Numbered from the stretch's first letter, positions 24,873 to 33,497 are shown. The stretch is 64,000 bases of DNA from CAXXOK01 sp963678055 (GCA_963678055.1 OY782679.1:1736001-1800000); one strand, 5' to 3'. Translations and numbers: made by a program. The notes: generated by a model from the letters alone, not told the origin.

Positions 24873-25682
24873 CTATCTATGTATTTCTCCGAAATTCGGG
24901 AAATGGGGAAATGAGAATTCATACTGTAAAAAACTTGAGAGATCTTGAAAATACACTCCTGGTGTGTATCCGTATCGTTTTGCACAATACTCCCGTAAAT
25001 TCGTGAAAGTATTGGTAATATTATCACTGGTAGTAGAGATTGCTATATCATTTGGAAGAGATAAAACAAATCCTCGCATAAAACTATCAATCTCGTATTC
25101 TATAGAATTCGATTGCATATTGCTCGAATTAAGAAGAGCAAGTATACGACTTGCAAATGCTACATCACTTTCACTAAACGCTGCGTTCCATATATGTTCA
25201 AATATTGCTTTTGAAAGAATCAACGAAGAACATTCATAGACAAAGCTCTCTGCTATTGACTGAATACATTCTTGTTGAAAACCTATTGTTGCCTTCATGG
25301 TAAAATTTTCATCAGTCACTATATTTAGTTCTTTCTTCGCATCTTCTAGCTGTTGATTTAATTCCATGTTTTGAACACCAAGTGCGATTTTCTCCTCGTT
25401 TAAACTCTCAAACTGCTCATGTAGTTTAGAGTTCTCATTATTAAGCGATAGATTCATTTCGTTCAGCTGCCTTAGCTCATCCTCTTTTTGAAATGTTGGA
25501 TAAATATTATATGTATATGAGAACACCGCATACGCTAATGTTAAAATGACAGCTATGTAGGACAAAGCTTCTAGTACATCATGCAAACGCCTTTTTCTCT
25601 GTTGTGTCTTTATTGAAATAAGAAAGATGAAAAAAATGAATACTGCTATCAAACAAATAATAATCACCGTGTTTAGACTCAT
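24873..25682 (-). CDS. Membrane-anchored coiled-coil protein of unknown function
   Basis: 269 residues. Two N-terminal membrane helices (about 4-24 and 37-58) are followed by a long heptad-rich coiled coil (about 65-130: QLNEMNLSLNNENSKLHEQ and so on). A C-terminal globular domain of about 130 residues follows, which I do not recognise and which ends aromatic-rich (YGYTPGVYFQDLSSFLQYEF). It starts 13 bases after the HEPN-like gene and clearly shares its transcript. AT-rich codon use differs from the flanking chromosome. It could be the partner or regulator of the HEPN-like protein; the role is unknown. Confidence 0.6.
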   Translation of the reverse strand: MSLNTVIIICLIAVFIFFIFLISIKTQQRKRRLHDVLEALSYIAVILTLAYAVFSYTYNIYPTFQKEDELRQLNEMNLSLNNENSKLHEQFESLNEEKIALGVQNMELNQQLEDAKKELNIVTDENFTMKATIGFQQECIQSIAESFVYECSSLILSKAIFEHIWNAAFSESDVAFASRILALLNSSNMQSNSIEYEIDSFMRGFVLSLPNDIAISTTSDNITNTFTNLREYCAKRYGYTPGVYFQDLSSFLQYEFSFPHFPNFGEIHR

Positions 25683-25695
25683 AATAAACCTACCT

Positions 25696-26646
25696 TCAAT
25701 GTTCTTCTTTATTTGATTCTGTAGATAAATACCTATCCAGTTCAGAATAGATCATTTTTGCCAAATTTAACATTTTTAAGCTTACAAACATCTCACGGCC
25801 ATGCACTAAATAGTTCCTATACTCGTTCACCTCATATATCTGCCCAATTAATGATTTGGGAATATTTGATGAAGCCTCTAATATTTTCAAATTTATCGTC
25901 ATACTATGGTGATGAATTATATTCCTGTTATCCTCGTTATATGCGTTATACTTATATGCAATTTTTTCCAGATTTATATCTATTGCATTATACACTTTCA
26001 AAAACTCAGCAAGATGATTTTCACTTTCTATCTCCCCTTTTCTTTTGTGCCTCCATTCCTTTTTTTCGTCACTATTCATACGATCTAATTCATTTGTGCT
26101 TGTGTTCTTTATACTATTGGGATTTACCACTTGCCACACAAACAGAACTATAAGAAGGACGGATAATATGGTGAATGCAACACTTTCCGAAAAAAGCATT
26201 TGATTCCACCAGCCCTCTGGTGTTCTTATTTTTTCATGATATATAAGGATATTTAGAATATTTGCAATGATGGCAACTGAACAAAATAGACTTAATAAAC
26301 ACAATAACCTATAAAACGATTTTCTCATTACATCAACAATATATACCAACGTACTATCTTTCTCTACTGACAGGCTTAATCGGTTATCATAGAAAATAAA
26401 TCCTGTTACAATTAGACCAAATAAAGCTGCTACCACTTGAGCGCTAGAGGATGATATATACATCACCATTGTTTCACTGAGTGTTGATGCAATCCTAACT
26501 CCACAAGTGAATACTATTATCTGTGAAATAATAAATAGCAAGCTATAAATAATATATATCAACCAACGCCCAAGAGATATTCTATCTACCATCATTTCTA
26601 TCATCGCGACAGCAAACTGTATACCCATACGCTTTTTTCTTTTCAA
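25696..26646 (-). CDS. Four-helix membrane protein with a C-terminal HEPN-like RN-x3-H motif
   Basis: 316 residues from the TTG at 26646, 9 bases after AGGAG; a TTG at 26655 touches the site. Four membrane helices fall at about 30-50, 68-88, 114-136 and 155-174, with a cytoplasmic C-terminal helical domain. That domain contains EYRNYLVHGRE (R277, N278, H282 from this start), the RN-x3-H pattern of HEPN ribonucleases and abortive-infection proteins. The motif is short and the domain otherwise unrecognised, so HEPN membership is an inference. It is the first gene of a two-gene unit within an AT-rich island, consistent with a transferred defence or toxin module. Confidence 0.6.
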   Translation of the reverse strand: MKRKKRMGIQFAVAMIEMMVDRISLGRWLIYIIYSLLFIISQIIVFTCGVRIASTLSETMVMYISSSSAQVVAALFGLIVTGFIFYDNRLSLSVEKDSTLVYIVDVMRKSFYRLLCLLSLFCSVAIIANILNILIYHEKIRTPEGWWNQMLFSESVAFTILSVLLIVLFVWQVVNPNSIKNTSTNELDRMNSDEKKEWRHKRKGEIESENHLAEFLKVYNAIDINLEKIAYKYNAYNEDNRNIIHHHSMTINLKILEASSNIPKSLIGQIYEVNEYRNYLVHGREMFVSLKMLNLAKMIYSELDRYLSTESNKEEH

Positions 26647-26806
26647 TATCGCCAACTCCTAATACACTTCATTCGTTATTTATCAAACTATTGTGACTGC
26701 CCCATAATATGATAACCCAATAACCATATATAGCGATTGACGCGGTGGGATGTTCGGTGTATACCGCGAACAGTAACGTATGTTTGCTTTTTGGGATGTT
26801 CTAAGA

Positions 26807-26929
26807 ATGCAGGAAAGGGAGTACTGGATTGAGAAGATTTGTGAGATGGTTAGAAAAGTGGTATCTCTTAAGACGATAAAGCGTATTTACCTATTTGTTC
26901 AACGGTTATATAAGAAGGAATTGGATTAG
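26807..26929 (+). CDS. Small phage/mobile-element-type protein, 40 residues
   Basis: An open frame of 40 codons encodes MQEREYWIEKICEMVRKV followed by a KTIKRIYLFVQRLYKKE ending. The E-Y-W-x-x-K-I-x-E-M-V and L-K-x-I-Y-x-F-V-x-R-L-Y pattern recalls short proteins common beside lysogeny or integration genes in Clostridia, whose function is not known. GGGA about 10 bases upstream is a weak ribosome binding site. The rest of 26656-27061 (except this ORF) shows no gene. Confidence 0.5.
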   Translation: MQEREYWIEKICEMVRKVVSLKTIKRIYLFVQRLYKKELD

Positions 26930-27061
26930 TCATTCACTTAAATTCTTGCAATCAATTCATATGTACTAGATAATTCTAATTGGTCACATTCACTATGTCA
27001 ACATGCTTTAGTCTGTTCTTTTACGCTCGAAGCCCACTTTGGCTTCAACTCCCTCACAATA

Positions 27062-27090
27062 GAAAAACGCCCGCTATTGCGGACGTTTTC
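27062..27090 (-). terminator. Intrinsic terminator of the tRNA-Ser genes
   Basis: On the minus strand AAAACG/CGTTTT and CCGC/GCGG arms with one mismatch close an AATA loop and end in TTTTTC, four bases after the tRNA-Ser(GCT) 3' end. Confidence 0.75.
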
Positions 27091-27093
27091 TTT

Positions 27094-27185
27094 TGGCGGA
27101 GAAGGAGAGAGTCGAACTCTCGCGGCGCTTATCGCACCCTACTCCCTTAGCAGGGGAGCCCCTTCGGCCACTTGGGTACTTCTCC
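27094..27185 (-). tRNA. tRNA-Ser (GCT anticodon)
   Basis: Reading the minus strand, the acceptor GGAGAAG pairs with CTTCTCC, the discriminator is G and CCA is encoded. A long variable arm typical of serine tRNAs is present and the anticodon loop reads CTGCTAA. It marks the right edge of the AT-rich island. Confidence 0.95.
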
Positions 27186-27209
27186 ATGGCCAGGTGATTG
27201 TCTTGGAAA

Positions 27210-27299
<90 letters not shown>

Positions 27300-27402
27300 A
27301 TGGAACAAATAACCAGCGAAAGCTATTATAGCAGGGAATGATTTGATAGTCAACGCGCTTTTTCATCAAACTGAAAAAGGATGCAAATAAATTAGTATGG
27401 CA

Positions 27403-27442
27403 ATCCCTCCCAGCAGCTTCTGCATCAGCAACCGGGAGGGAT
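27403..27442 (-). other. Inverted repeat after the aldo/keto reductase gene
   Basis: ATCCCTCCC (27403-27411) and GGGAGGGAT (27434-27442) form a 9-base stem with a 22-base loop. A T run is lacking, so it may stabilise or weakly terminate the aldo/keto reductase message. Confidence 0.4.
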
Positions 27443-27470
27443 ACAATGCCGCCCTCATGATGAAAACAGC

Positions 27471-28322
27471 TTAGAACGTTGTGGTATCCGGATCAGCGGA
27501 AAGCCCGGCCGCACCCGTAAGTCCGGCAATCAGCGCGGCATCGCTTTCGCTGATTTCAAAATCGAAAACATCGAGATTTTCCTTGATTCTGTCGGCATGG
27601 GTAGACTTTGGCAGCGGCAGATATCCGCGCTGCAAGCTCCAGCGAATGGCGATTTGCGCAATGGACTTATTGTATTTCTTGGCCATGTCCTGCATTTCCG
27701 GTATGCTGAAGATTTTACCCACGCCCAGCGGGCTGTATGCCTCCAGCAGCATGCCCTGGCTGCGGCTGTAGTCTACCAGCGCGTCCTGCGTATCGCCCGG
27801 GCAGAGGCGAATCTGGTTGACCATAGGCTTGATGGTCGCGGTCTTGAGCAATTCCTCGATATGGTGCTTGTGAAAGTTGCTGATGCCGATGCTTTTAATC
27901 CGCCCAGCTTTGTAAAGTTCCTCAAACGCTTTCCAGGTGCCGGCATTAGCTTCCTGCCAGTGATCGCGGTACATGACGGGATTTGGCCAGTGAATCAGGA
28001 ACAGGTCTAAGTAGTCCATGCCCAGCTGCTGCAAGCTCTTGTCAAACGCCGCCATGGTTTTATCATAGCCATGCTGGCTGTTCCAAAGCTTTGAGGTGAT
28101 AAACACATCCTCGCGTTTCAGGCCGCTGCGCTTTACCGCCTCGCCCACGCTTTGTTCGTTGCCGTAGCCCTGCGCCGTGTCGATATGACGATAGCCCAGC
28201 GAAAGCGCGGTTTGCACCGACGAAATCGCTTCCTCCCCGTTACTGACCTGCCAGGTGCCAAAGCCGATGCTGGGTATTTTCACCCCATTGGATAGCGTAT
28301 ATTTGTCTGAAACAGATTGCAT
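27471..28322 (-). CDS. Aldo/keto reductase
   Basis: 283 residues, normal for the family. The catalytic tetrad is visible: Asp and Tyr in HIDTAQGYGNE, Lys in VFITSKLWN and His in FLIHWPNP. NADPH contacts follow in LPLPKSTHADRIKENLDVFDFE. It resembles 2,5-diketo-gluconate reductase/YvgN-type enzymes reducing aldehydes or ketones. An AGTAAGGAGG site sets the ATG at 28322. It is transcribed alone, divergent from greA. Confidence 0.88.
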   Translation of the reverse strand: MQSVSDKYTLSNGVKIPSIGFGTWQVSNGEEAISSVQTALSLGYRHIDTAQGYGNEQSVGEAVKRSGLKREDVFITSKLWNSQHGYDKTMAAFDKSLQQLGMDYLDLFLIHWPNPVMYRDHWQEANAGTWKAFEELYKAGRIKSIGISNFHKHHIEELLKTATIKPMVNQIRLCPGDTQDALVDYSRSQGMLLEAYSPLGVGKIFSIPEMQDMAKKYNKSIAQIAIRWSLQRGYLPLPKSTHADRIKENLDVFDFEISESDAALIAGLTGAAGLSADPDTTTF

Positions 28323-28489
28323 GTAAAATCCTCCTTACTATTCGGTTCGCTTCTTATAAAGCTATATAAACATGATACGGTATTTGCTGTCAAATGAAAC
28401 GGAAACATTGCGCTGCCCTGCTATTTGCACCGGTGTGTGTAAAGCACTGCAAGCAACCCCAGTAAAGCATTTGCCGTGCTGGAAACCAG

Positions 28490-28518
28490 TTGACTTTACC
28501 GCCTTGATACAGTATAAT
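28490..28518 (+). promoter_or_regulatory. Promoter of greA-lysS
   Basis: TTGACT (28490-28495) and TATAAT (28513-28518) are 17 bases apart. The 5' untranslated region of about 95 bases includes a stem formed by ATACACCG (28533-28540) and CGGTGTAT (28556-28563). Confidence 0.8.
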
Positions 28519-28616
28519 TTCATGGAGTTTAGATACACCGTTGTATTCTGTGCAGCGGTGTATACTCTATTCTTCAAAAGCTGCATGAGACTCATGCCGT
28601 GAAAGGGGATTGTTAC

Positions 28617-29102
28617 ATGGCGGAACCAAGAGAAAAGAAGATTGTTCTGACCAAAGAAGGCCACAAGAAACTTGAGGCTGATTTGGACTATTATATCCGC
28701 GTAAAACGAAACGAAGTTGCCGAGCAGATTGCTACGGCCCGCGGTTTTGGCGACCTGAGCGAAAACGCCGAATATGACGAAGCGAAAAATGAACAAAGCC
28801 GCATTGAGGCGCGTATTGTAGAAATGGAAAACATACTGCGCAACTGTGTGGTGGTTGACGACAATGATATTACGACCAACGCTGTCAATGTCGGTACGAC
28901 TGTTAAGGTAAAAAACATCAGCATGAACAAAGAGTTCAGCTATACGATTGTCGGAGCGAACGAAACCAATCACCGCGAGATGAAAATCTCCTCCGAAAGC
29001 CCCATTGGGTCTGCACTCATGGGCAAAAAGGTTGGCCAGCAGGTGTCGGTAACTACACCTGGCGGTGTTTTAAAGCTGAAAGTTTTGCAAATATCCAGAT
29101 AG
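28617..29102 (+). CDS. greA: Transcription elongation factor GreA
   Basis: 161 residues from the ATG at 28617 (GAAAGGGG upstream; the GTG at 28599 overlaps that site). The N-terminal coiled coil carries the tip sequence GDLSENAEYDEAKNEQ, whose acidic residues enter the RNA polymerase secondary channel and stimulate transcript cleavage. The C-terminal FKBP-like domain ends with SPIGSALMGKKVGQQVSV. It is followed by lysS 30 bases downstream, a common Firmicutes pairing. Confidence 0.95.
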   Translation: MAEPREKKIVLTKEGHKKLEADLDYYIRVKRNEVAEQIATARGFGDLSENAEYDEAKNEQSRIEARIVEMENILRNCVVVDDNDITTNAVNVGTTVKVKNISMNKEFSYTIVGANETNHREMKISSESPIGSALMGKKVGQQVSVTTPGGVLKLKVLQISR

Positions 29103-29132
29103 TTTTTGTCTATCTCCGAAAGGATGACCATA

Positions 29133-30635
29133 ATGGACCCCGTTTCCCAAAACCCCATAAAGGAGCCGCTTTCGCAGCAGCAGCTTAGTGAGCAGGAAAA
29201 CATTCGACGTGAGAAGCTGACGAAGTTGATGGAAGCCGGCCAAAGTCCGTATGCCATTACACACTTTGATGTGTCCAAAACCAGCCAGGAAATTCTGGAT
29301 CAGTTTGATTCACTTGAAAACACCACTGCCAGCCTTGCCGGGCGCCTTGTTTCCAAGCGCGTCATGGGCAAGGCTTCGTTTGCGCATGTTCTGGACGCGG
29401 ACGGCCGTATGCAGATTTATGTTCGCCGCGACGATATCGGCGTGGACGAATACATGACATTCAAATCCTTTGACATTGGCGATGTCGTGGGCGTAACCGG
29501 TACGGTGTTTCGTACCCAGAAGGGCGAAATCAGCCTGCATGTACAAAGCATCACCTTGCTTGCCAAAAGCTTGAAGGTTCTGCCGGAGAAGTTTCACGGG
29601 CTGAAAGACCCGGATCTGCGCTACCGGCAGCGTTACATGGACATGATCGTAAACCCGGAAGTCCGCGATACCTTCCGCAAGCGTACCCAGATTTTGAAGG
29701 CCGTACGCGCATTTTTGGACGCACGCGGTTTTCTGGAAGTGGACACACCCGTGCTGCAGACCCTTGAAATCGGCGCGGCGGCCCGCACCTTTAAAACGCA
29801 TCTAAACGCGCTGGATCTGGACATGTTCCTTCGCATTGAAACGGAACTGTACTTAAAGCGTCTCATCGTAGGCGGGTTTGATAAGGTATACGAGGTCGGA
29901 CGCCTGTTCCGCAACGAGGGCATGGATTCGACCCACAACCCGGAGTTCACCTCTGTGGAGACCTATCAGGCGTATGTGGACTACCAAACCGTGATGGAAA
30001 TGGTAGAACAGCTGTATGCCTATGTGGCAGAGCAGGTGTGCGGTTCAACCCTCGTTTCCTATCAGGGGGACGAAATCGAACTGAAAGCGCCCTGGAAGCG
30101 CATCACCATGGCTGATGCCGTGGAGGCGGCCTGCGGCATCCGTTATGCCAACTGGGCAAGCGATGAAGACGCGCGCGCTGCTTTACAGGCCAAAGAACTT
30201 CACTGCGAAAAGAACTGGAAACGCGGCGACTGCCTGGCAGCGCTGTTTGACGAATATGTTGAAGCTACCCTGGTTCAACCGACCTTCATCACCGATTATC
30301 CTGTGGATATTTCTCCGCTGGCCAAGCGCAAGCCCGAAAACCCGGATTTGACCGAGCGGTTTGAGTTTTTCATCAGCGGACACGAGATGGGCAATGCCTT
30401 CTCCGAGCTGAACGATCCGCTGGACCAGCGCAAGCGCTTTGAAGAACAAGTGCGCGTGCGCAAGGCCGAAGGCATTCACGCCGAGGTGGACGAGGACTTC
30501 CTCAACGCCCTCGAACTGGGTATGCCGCCCACAGGCGGCCTTGGCTTTGGTATTGACCGTATGGTGATGCTGCTGACCGATAATGCGTCCATCCGCGATG
30601 TACTGCTCTTCCCCACCATGAAACCGATGAAATAA
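29133..30635 (+). CDS. lysS: Lysyl-tRNA synthetase, class II
   Basis: 500 residues from the ATG at 29133. An OB-fold anticodon-binding domain (LAGRLVSKRVMGKASFAHV) is followed by the class II core: motif 1 near FLEVDTPVLQ, motif 2 YEVGRLFRNEGMDSTHNPEF and motif 3 GLGFGIDRMVMLL. It charges tRNA-Lys with lysine using ATP. It is co-transcribed with greA; no other gene follows closely except the small membrane protein. Confidence 0.95.
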   Translation: MDPVSQNPIKEPLSQQQLSEQENIRREKLTKLMEAGQSPYAITHFDVSKTSQEILDQFDSLENTTASLAGRLVSKRVMGKASFAHVLDADGRMQIYVRRDDIGVDEYMTFKSFDIGDVVGVTGTVFRTQKGEISLHVQSITLLAKSLKVLPEKFHGLKDPDLRYRQRYMDMIVNPEVRDTFRKRTQILKAVRAFLDARGFLEVDTPVLQTLEIGAAARTFKTHLNALDLDMFLRIETELYLKRLIVGGFDKVYEVGRLFRNEGMDSTHNPEFTSVETYQAYVDYQTVMEMVEQLYAYVAEQVCGSTLVSYQGDEIELKAPWKRITMADAVEAACGIRYANWASDEDARAALQAKELHCEKNWKRGDCLAALFDEYVEATLVQPTFITDYPVDISPLAKRKPENPDLTERFEFFISGHEMGNAFSELNDPLDQRKRFEEQVRVRKAEGIHAEVDEDFLNALELGMPPTGGLGFGIDRMVMLLTDNASIRDVLLFPTMKPMK

Positions 30636-30661
30636 GGCCTCACAGCTTCGGAGGGTGACCC

Positions 30662-31303
30662 ATGTCTTTGCATATGCCTATTACCAAACGTAGAATAAGC
30701 CACCACTTGCAATACTCCATCTGGATGTACCTTGTGCTGGCCATAGTTGCTTTATTTGGTTGGAATCTGATTTATACCACCACACGCTATCAGCCACCGG
30801 AAGATATGCGGGTGGAGTTTTACGTGCAGTCGTCCATCGCGACAGAGGATAGCCTCAAAGCGCTGGCAGACCGCATTCATGAAGACGTACTCCCGGATAT
30901 GGAACTGGTCACCGCCGAACCGGTGACCATTACCAATGACTATTACGGCGACATGCAGCTCACCGTGTGGATCAGCGCTGCGCAGGGTGATTTGTACATG
31001 ATCTCTGCGGATTACTTTCACCGTTTCGCCGGTGCCGGTGCGTTCTTAGACCTGCAACCCTACGTTGATGCCGGAAAGCTGTCCGCAGGTGGGTTGGATC
31101 TGACCACCGGGTATGCCACGCTGGATGATCCTGAACCCGGCCAGGACGGCAGACATCTATACGGTATCCCGACGGATGAATTGACCGGCCTGACCGAGTA
31201 TACGATCGTTCCCGACGATATGGTGCTATGCATCCTCTACCGCAACGGAAACGACGAGAATTCGGTTAAGTTTCTGAATTATCTGCTGGAGACACTCCGG
31301 TAA
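30662..31303 (+). CDS. Membrane-anchored protein of unknown function
   Basis: 213 residues: a short basic N-terminus, one membrane helix (about 20-40, SIWMYLVLAIVALFGWNLIY) and an external domain. That domain has MRVEFYVQSSIATEDSLKALADRI, then DMQLTVWISAAQGDLYMISADYF, resembling part of an extracellular solute-binding protein but without a lipobox. I cannot name a family. It follows lysS by 26 bases and overlaps the convergent SCIFF maturase gene by 38 bases at its 3' end. Confidence 0.6.
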   Translation: MSLHMPITKRRISHHLQYSIWMYLVLAIVALFGWNLIYTTTRYQPPEDMRVEFYVQSSIATEDSLKALADRIHEDVLPDMELVTAEPVTITNDYYGDMQLTVWISAAQGDLYMISADYFHRFAGAGAFLDLQPYVDAGKLSAGGLDLTTGYATLDDPEPGQDGRHLYGIPTDELTGLTEYTIVPDDMVLCILYRNGNDENSVKFLNYLLETLR

Positions 31304-32663
31304 GCGCATCTCTTTGTTCGATGGCGAAAATCGCCATCGCGCATTCCAGGCGCTTTTGTTCCAAACTGCATTCCAGCTCATAGGGCTGTCCGATATCACC
31401 ATTAAATGCATGCGCATTGGCGGCACACCCGCCGCTGCAATAGAAACGTGCCCAGCAACTGCGGCACTTTTCTTTTGCCAACACATGGTTGCCTTTGAAA
31501 TGCGCTTGTTTTTCACGGTCGAATTCACTCGTAAGCACCGAACCCATGCGCATATTCTCTCTGCCCACAAACTGGTGGCAGGGGTAAATGTCACCCGCCG
31601 GTGTGACTGCAACATATTCATTCCCGGCCCCGCAGCCCGTCAGCCGCTTTTGCAGGCAGGGTCCGCCGGTTAAGTCCAGCATGAAGTGGAAGAAGTTAAA
31701 CCAGCGTCCGTCTTTGCGGCGCTTGATATATTCTTTACCAAGGCGTTCGTACTCTTCCCCGATCTGTGGTATATCCTCCATACGCAGCGCGTACGGCTTA
31801 TCCGCAGTGGTCACCACAGGCTCAATCGAAAGCTGTTCAAAGCCTTCCTCGGCCAAATGCAGCACATCGCTGGCGAAATCGAGGTTATAGCGGGTATAGG
31901 TGCCGCGAATATAATACTGCTGCTGCTTGCGTGCGTTGACCAGCTTTTTTGCATGGTCAATGATCAGCGCATAGCTGCCCTTGCCATTGGCTGTGGGACG
32001 CATTCTATCGTGAACGGCTTCTCTTCCGTCGATAGAAATGACGACATTATCCATCTCACGGTTCAAAAACGCGATCATCTCGTCATTGAGGTTCACGCCG
32101 TTGGTGGTTGTGGTGAACTTAAAGCGTTTATGGTGCTCTTTTTCCAGTTCGCGGCCGTAGGCGACAATCTCTTTGATGGCCGGAAAGTTCATCAGCGGTT
32201 CACCACCGAAGAAGTCAACCTCCAGATTGTAGCGGTTGCCGCTGTGGGCCACCAGCCAGTCCAGCGCCTTCTTACCGGTTTCCGGCGGCAGCAGCGCTTT
32301 GTCGCGCATGTGGTACTCCCCCGCATCGGCAAAGCAGTACGAGCACCTTAGGTTGCAGTCATGCGCCGCGTGGATGCACATCGCCTTTACGATGCCGTCG
32401 GTGTTGATGTCAATCTCCGGCTCTGCGTCAGGGGTGAACAAATACCCCTGGTCGATCATCTCACGGAGTTCCTCGATGGTCTCGGCTGACCGCTGCGCGT
32501 CGTGCTCCTCTTTGAGAACTGCCAGAATATCTGCATCGGTGGCATCCGGATGCGCGATATAATAGTTCAGTGCCTGAAAAGCAATCTCATCCAGCGCATA
32601 CACATTACCGCTGCCAACATCCAGTGCGACAGCCTGCCCCAGCGCTTTAAATACATGTACCAA
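31266..32663 (-). CDS. scfB: SCIFF peptide radical-SAM maturase
   Basis: 465 residues from a TTG at 32663, seven bases after GGAGG. The N-terminal region recognises the precursor; the radical-SAM core has HDCNLRCSYCFA (CxxxCxxC cluster) and the GGEPLMN glycine motif. The SPASM/Twitch C-terminus provides cysteines for auxiliary clusters in GGPCLQKRLTGCGAGN, DIYPCHQF and CRSCWARFYCSGGCAANAH. Members install thioether bonds in the SCIFF peptide encoded just upstream. The arrangement yajC-SCIFF-maturase is characteristic of Clostridia. Confidence 0.92.
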   Translation of the reverse strand: MVHVFKALGQAVALDVGSGNVYALDEIAFQALNYYIAHPDATDADILAVLKEEHDAQRSAETIEELREMIDQGYLFTPDAEPEIDINTDGIVKAMCIHAAHDCNLRCSYCFADAGEYHMRDKALLPPETGKKALDWLVAHSGNRYNLEVDFFGGEPLMNFPAIKEIVAYGRELEKEHHKRFKFTTTTNGVNLNDEMIAFLNREMDNVVISIDGREAVHDRMRPTANGKGSYALIIDHAKKLVNARKQQQYYIRGTYTRYNLDFASDVLHLAEEGFEQLSIEPVVTTADKPYALRMEDIPQIGEEYERLGKEYIKRRKDGRWFNFFHFMLDLTGGPCLQKRLTGCGAGNEYVAVTPAGDIYPCHQFVGRENMRMGSVLTSEFDREKQAHFKGNHVLAKEKCRSCWARFYCSGGCAANAHAFNGDIGQPYELECSLEQKRLECAMAIFAIEQRDALTGVSPADNSET

Positions 32664-32683
32664 GTTATATCCTCCAGTCAATC

Positions 32684-32715
32684 AAAAACCGCGGCTTTCA
32701 CTGAAGCGCCGCGGT
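32684..32715 (-). terminator. Terminator between SCIFF peptide and maturase genes
   Basis: On the minus strand ACCGCGGC (32715-32708) pairs with GCCGCGGT (32695-32688) and is followed by TTTTTG. Partial termination here would make the peptide more abundant than its enzyme. Confidence 0.75.
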
Positions 32716-32736
32716 CTGATCTAAAACTTTGGAACC

Positions 32737-32931
32737 TTACCGCTTTACCGAGCGGTTGATTTTTCCGTCGCGTCCCGCAATGAGTTCCTGTTCCTTCTGC
32801 GCGCAGCTCTGGTTGGCTACCGTGCAGCTGGTTTTACATGCGCTCTGGCAGGAGCTTTGGCATTCACCGCAACCGCCGTGTTTGACCGTATCCTGCAAGC
32901 AGGGCTGAGCGACCGTTTGAAAATGTTTCAT
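32737..32931 (-). CDS. scfA: SCIFF (six cysteines in forty-five) ribosomal peptide precursor
   Basis: 64 residues from the ATG at 32931, 8 bases after GGAGG; the ATG at 32946 lies before this site. The core KHGGCGECQSSCQSACKTSC with TVANQSC is the nearly invariant SCIFF pattern. There are seven cysteines (positions 11, 21, 24, 28, 32, 36, 43): one more in the leader part than the classical six. A charged C-terminal tail (KEQELIAGRDGKINRSVKR) makes it longer than the usual 45-46 residues. It is modified by the radical-SAM maturase downstream; the mature function is not known. Confidence 0.9.
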   Translation of the reverse strand: MKHFQTVAQPCLQDTVKHGGCGECQSSCQSACKTSCTVANQSCAQKEQELIAGRDGKINRSVKR

Positions 32932-32961
32932 TTTGATTGCCTCCATGCGGTTTATCGGTAA

Positions 32962-33327
32962 TTAGTTCAACACTTCGGAGTCGTTCTCCACGGGAACATC
33001 TTCCACCTGGCGGATGGCCCAACGCGCCATGATAAGCTTGACGCTGTCTTTACCGACGGTCAGCTCGATGGTTTCGTCCTTGATGTCGGTGATCGTGCCG
33101 AAAATACCGCCGATTGTGGAAATCCTGTCGCCTACTTTCAGCGCTGCGAGCATGGACTTAACTTTCTTGTCCTTTTTCCGCTGCGGCCGGATAAGCAGGA
33201 AGTAGAACACGGCAAACATGAGCACCATGGGCAGCAATAGCCCCAACAGGCTTCCTCCTCCGGTCGGATCGGCGGCGGCGCCGGCTGCGGTGCCGTCAAG
33301 CCCCATCAAGAGTTGTGCAATATTCAT
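32962..33327 (-). CDS. yajC: Preprotein translocase accessory subunit YajC
   Basis: 121 residues: one membrane helix (LLLPMVLMFAVFYFLLIRPQ), then the basic RKKDKKVK segment and a small beta domain with LKVGDRISTIGGIFGTI. YajC associates with SecDF and the insertase. A Gly/Ala-rich stretch precedes the helix. AAAGGAGCC precedes the ATG. No secD or secF is in the window; it is followed by the SCIFF genes. Confidence 0.92.
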   Translation of the reverse strand: MNIAQLLMGLDGTAAGAAADPTGGGSLLGLLLPMVLMFAVFYFLLIRPQRKKDKKVKSMLAALKVGDRISTIGGIFGTITDIKDETIELTVGKDSVKLIMARWAIRQVEDVPVENDSEVLN

Positions 33328-33440
33328 CTACTATTTGGCTCCTTTCAAAAATCCATGTGATATCAGTACTGTATTATAGCAAAGGCCAACATAAATAGCA
33401 AGCAAAAGGCAGGCTTGCGGATGTAAAACCCGGAATACAC

Positions 33441-33470
33441 AAAAACGGCGCATAACCGTGTATGCGCCGT
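33441..33470 (-). terminator. Terminator of the five-tRNA array
   Basis: ACGGCGCATA (33445-33454) pairs with TATGCGCCGT (33461-33470); on the minus strand it is followed by TTTTT and lies 28 bases after tRNA-Cys. Confidence 0.85.
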
Positions 33471-33497
33471 CTGCGTGCCAGTCCTTGAACCAGCCAA

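Larger units (their letters stand above)
24446..27093. mobile_element. AT-rich accessory island next to tRNA-Ser, remnant of an integrated element
   Basis: From the nitroreductase stop to the first tRNA-Ser the base composition is clearly AT-rich compared with both flanks. It contains a GNAT fragment, a broken integrase N-terminus, a two-gene membrane module and a phage-type 40-residue ORF. tRNA genes are frequent integration sites, but I found no clear direct repeat of the tRNA 3' end on the left side, so the attachment site is unproven. Confidence 0.45.

Noticed and set aside
26741..26768. CGCGGT ... ACCGCG inverted repeat with GGTGGGA, resembling part of a T-box
   Set aside because: The arms are short, the consensus is incomplete and no amino acid gene follows.
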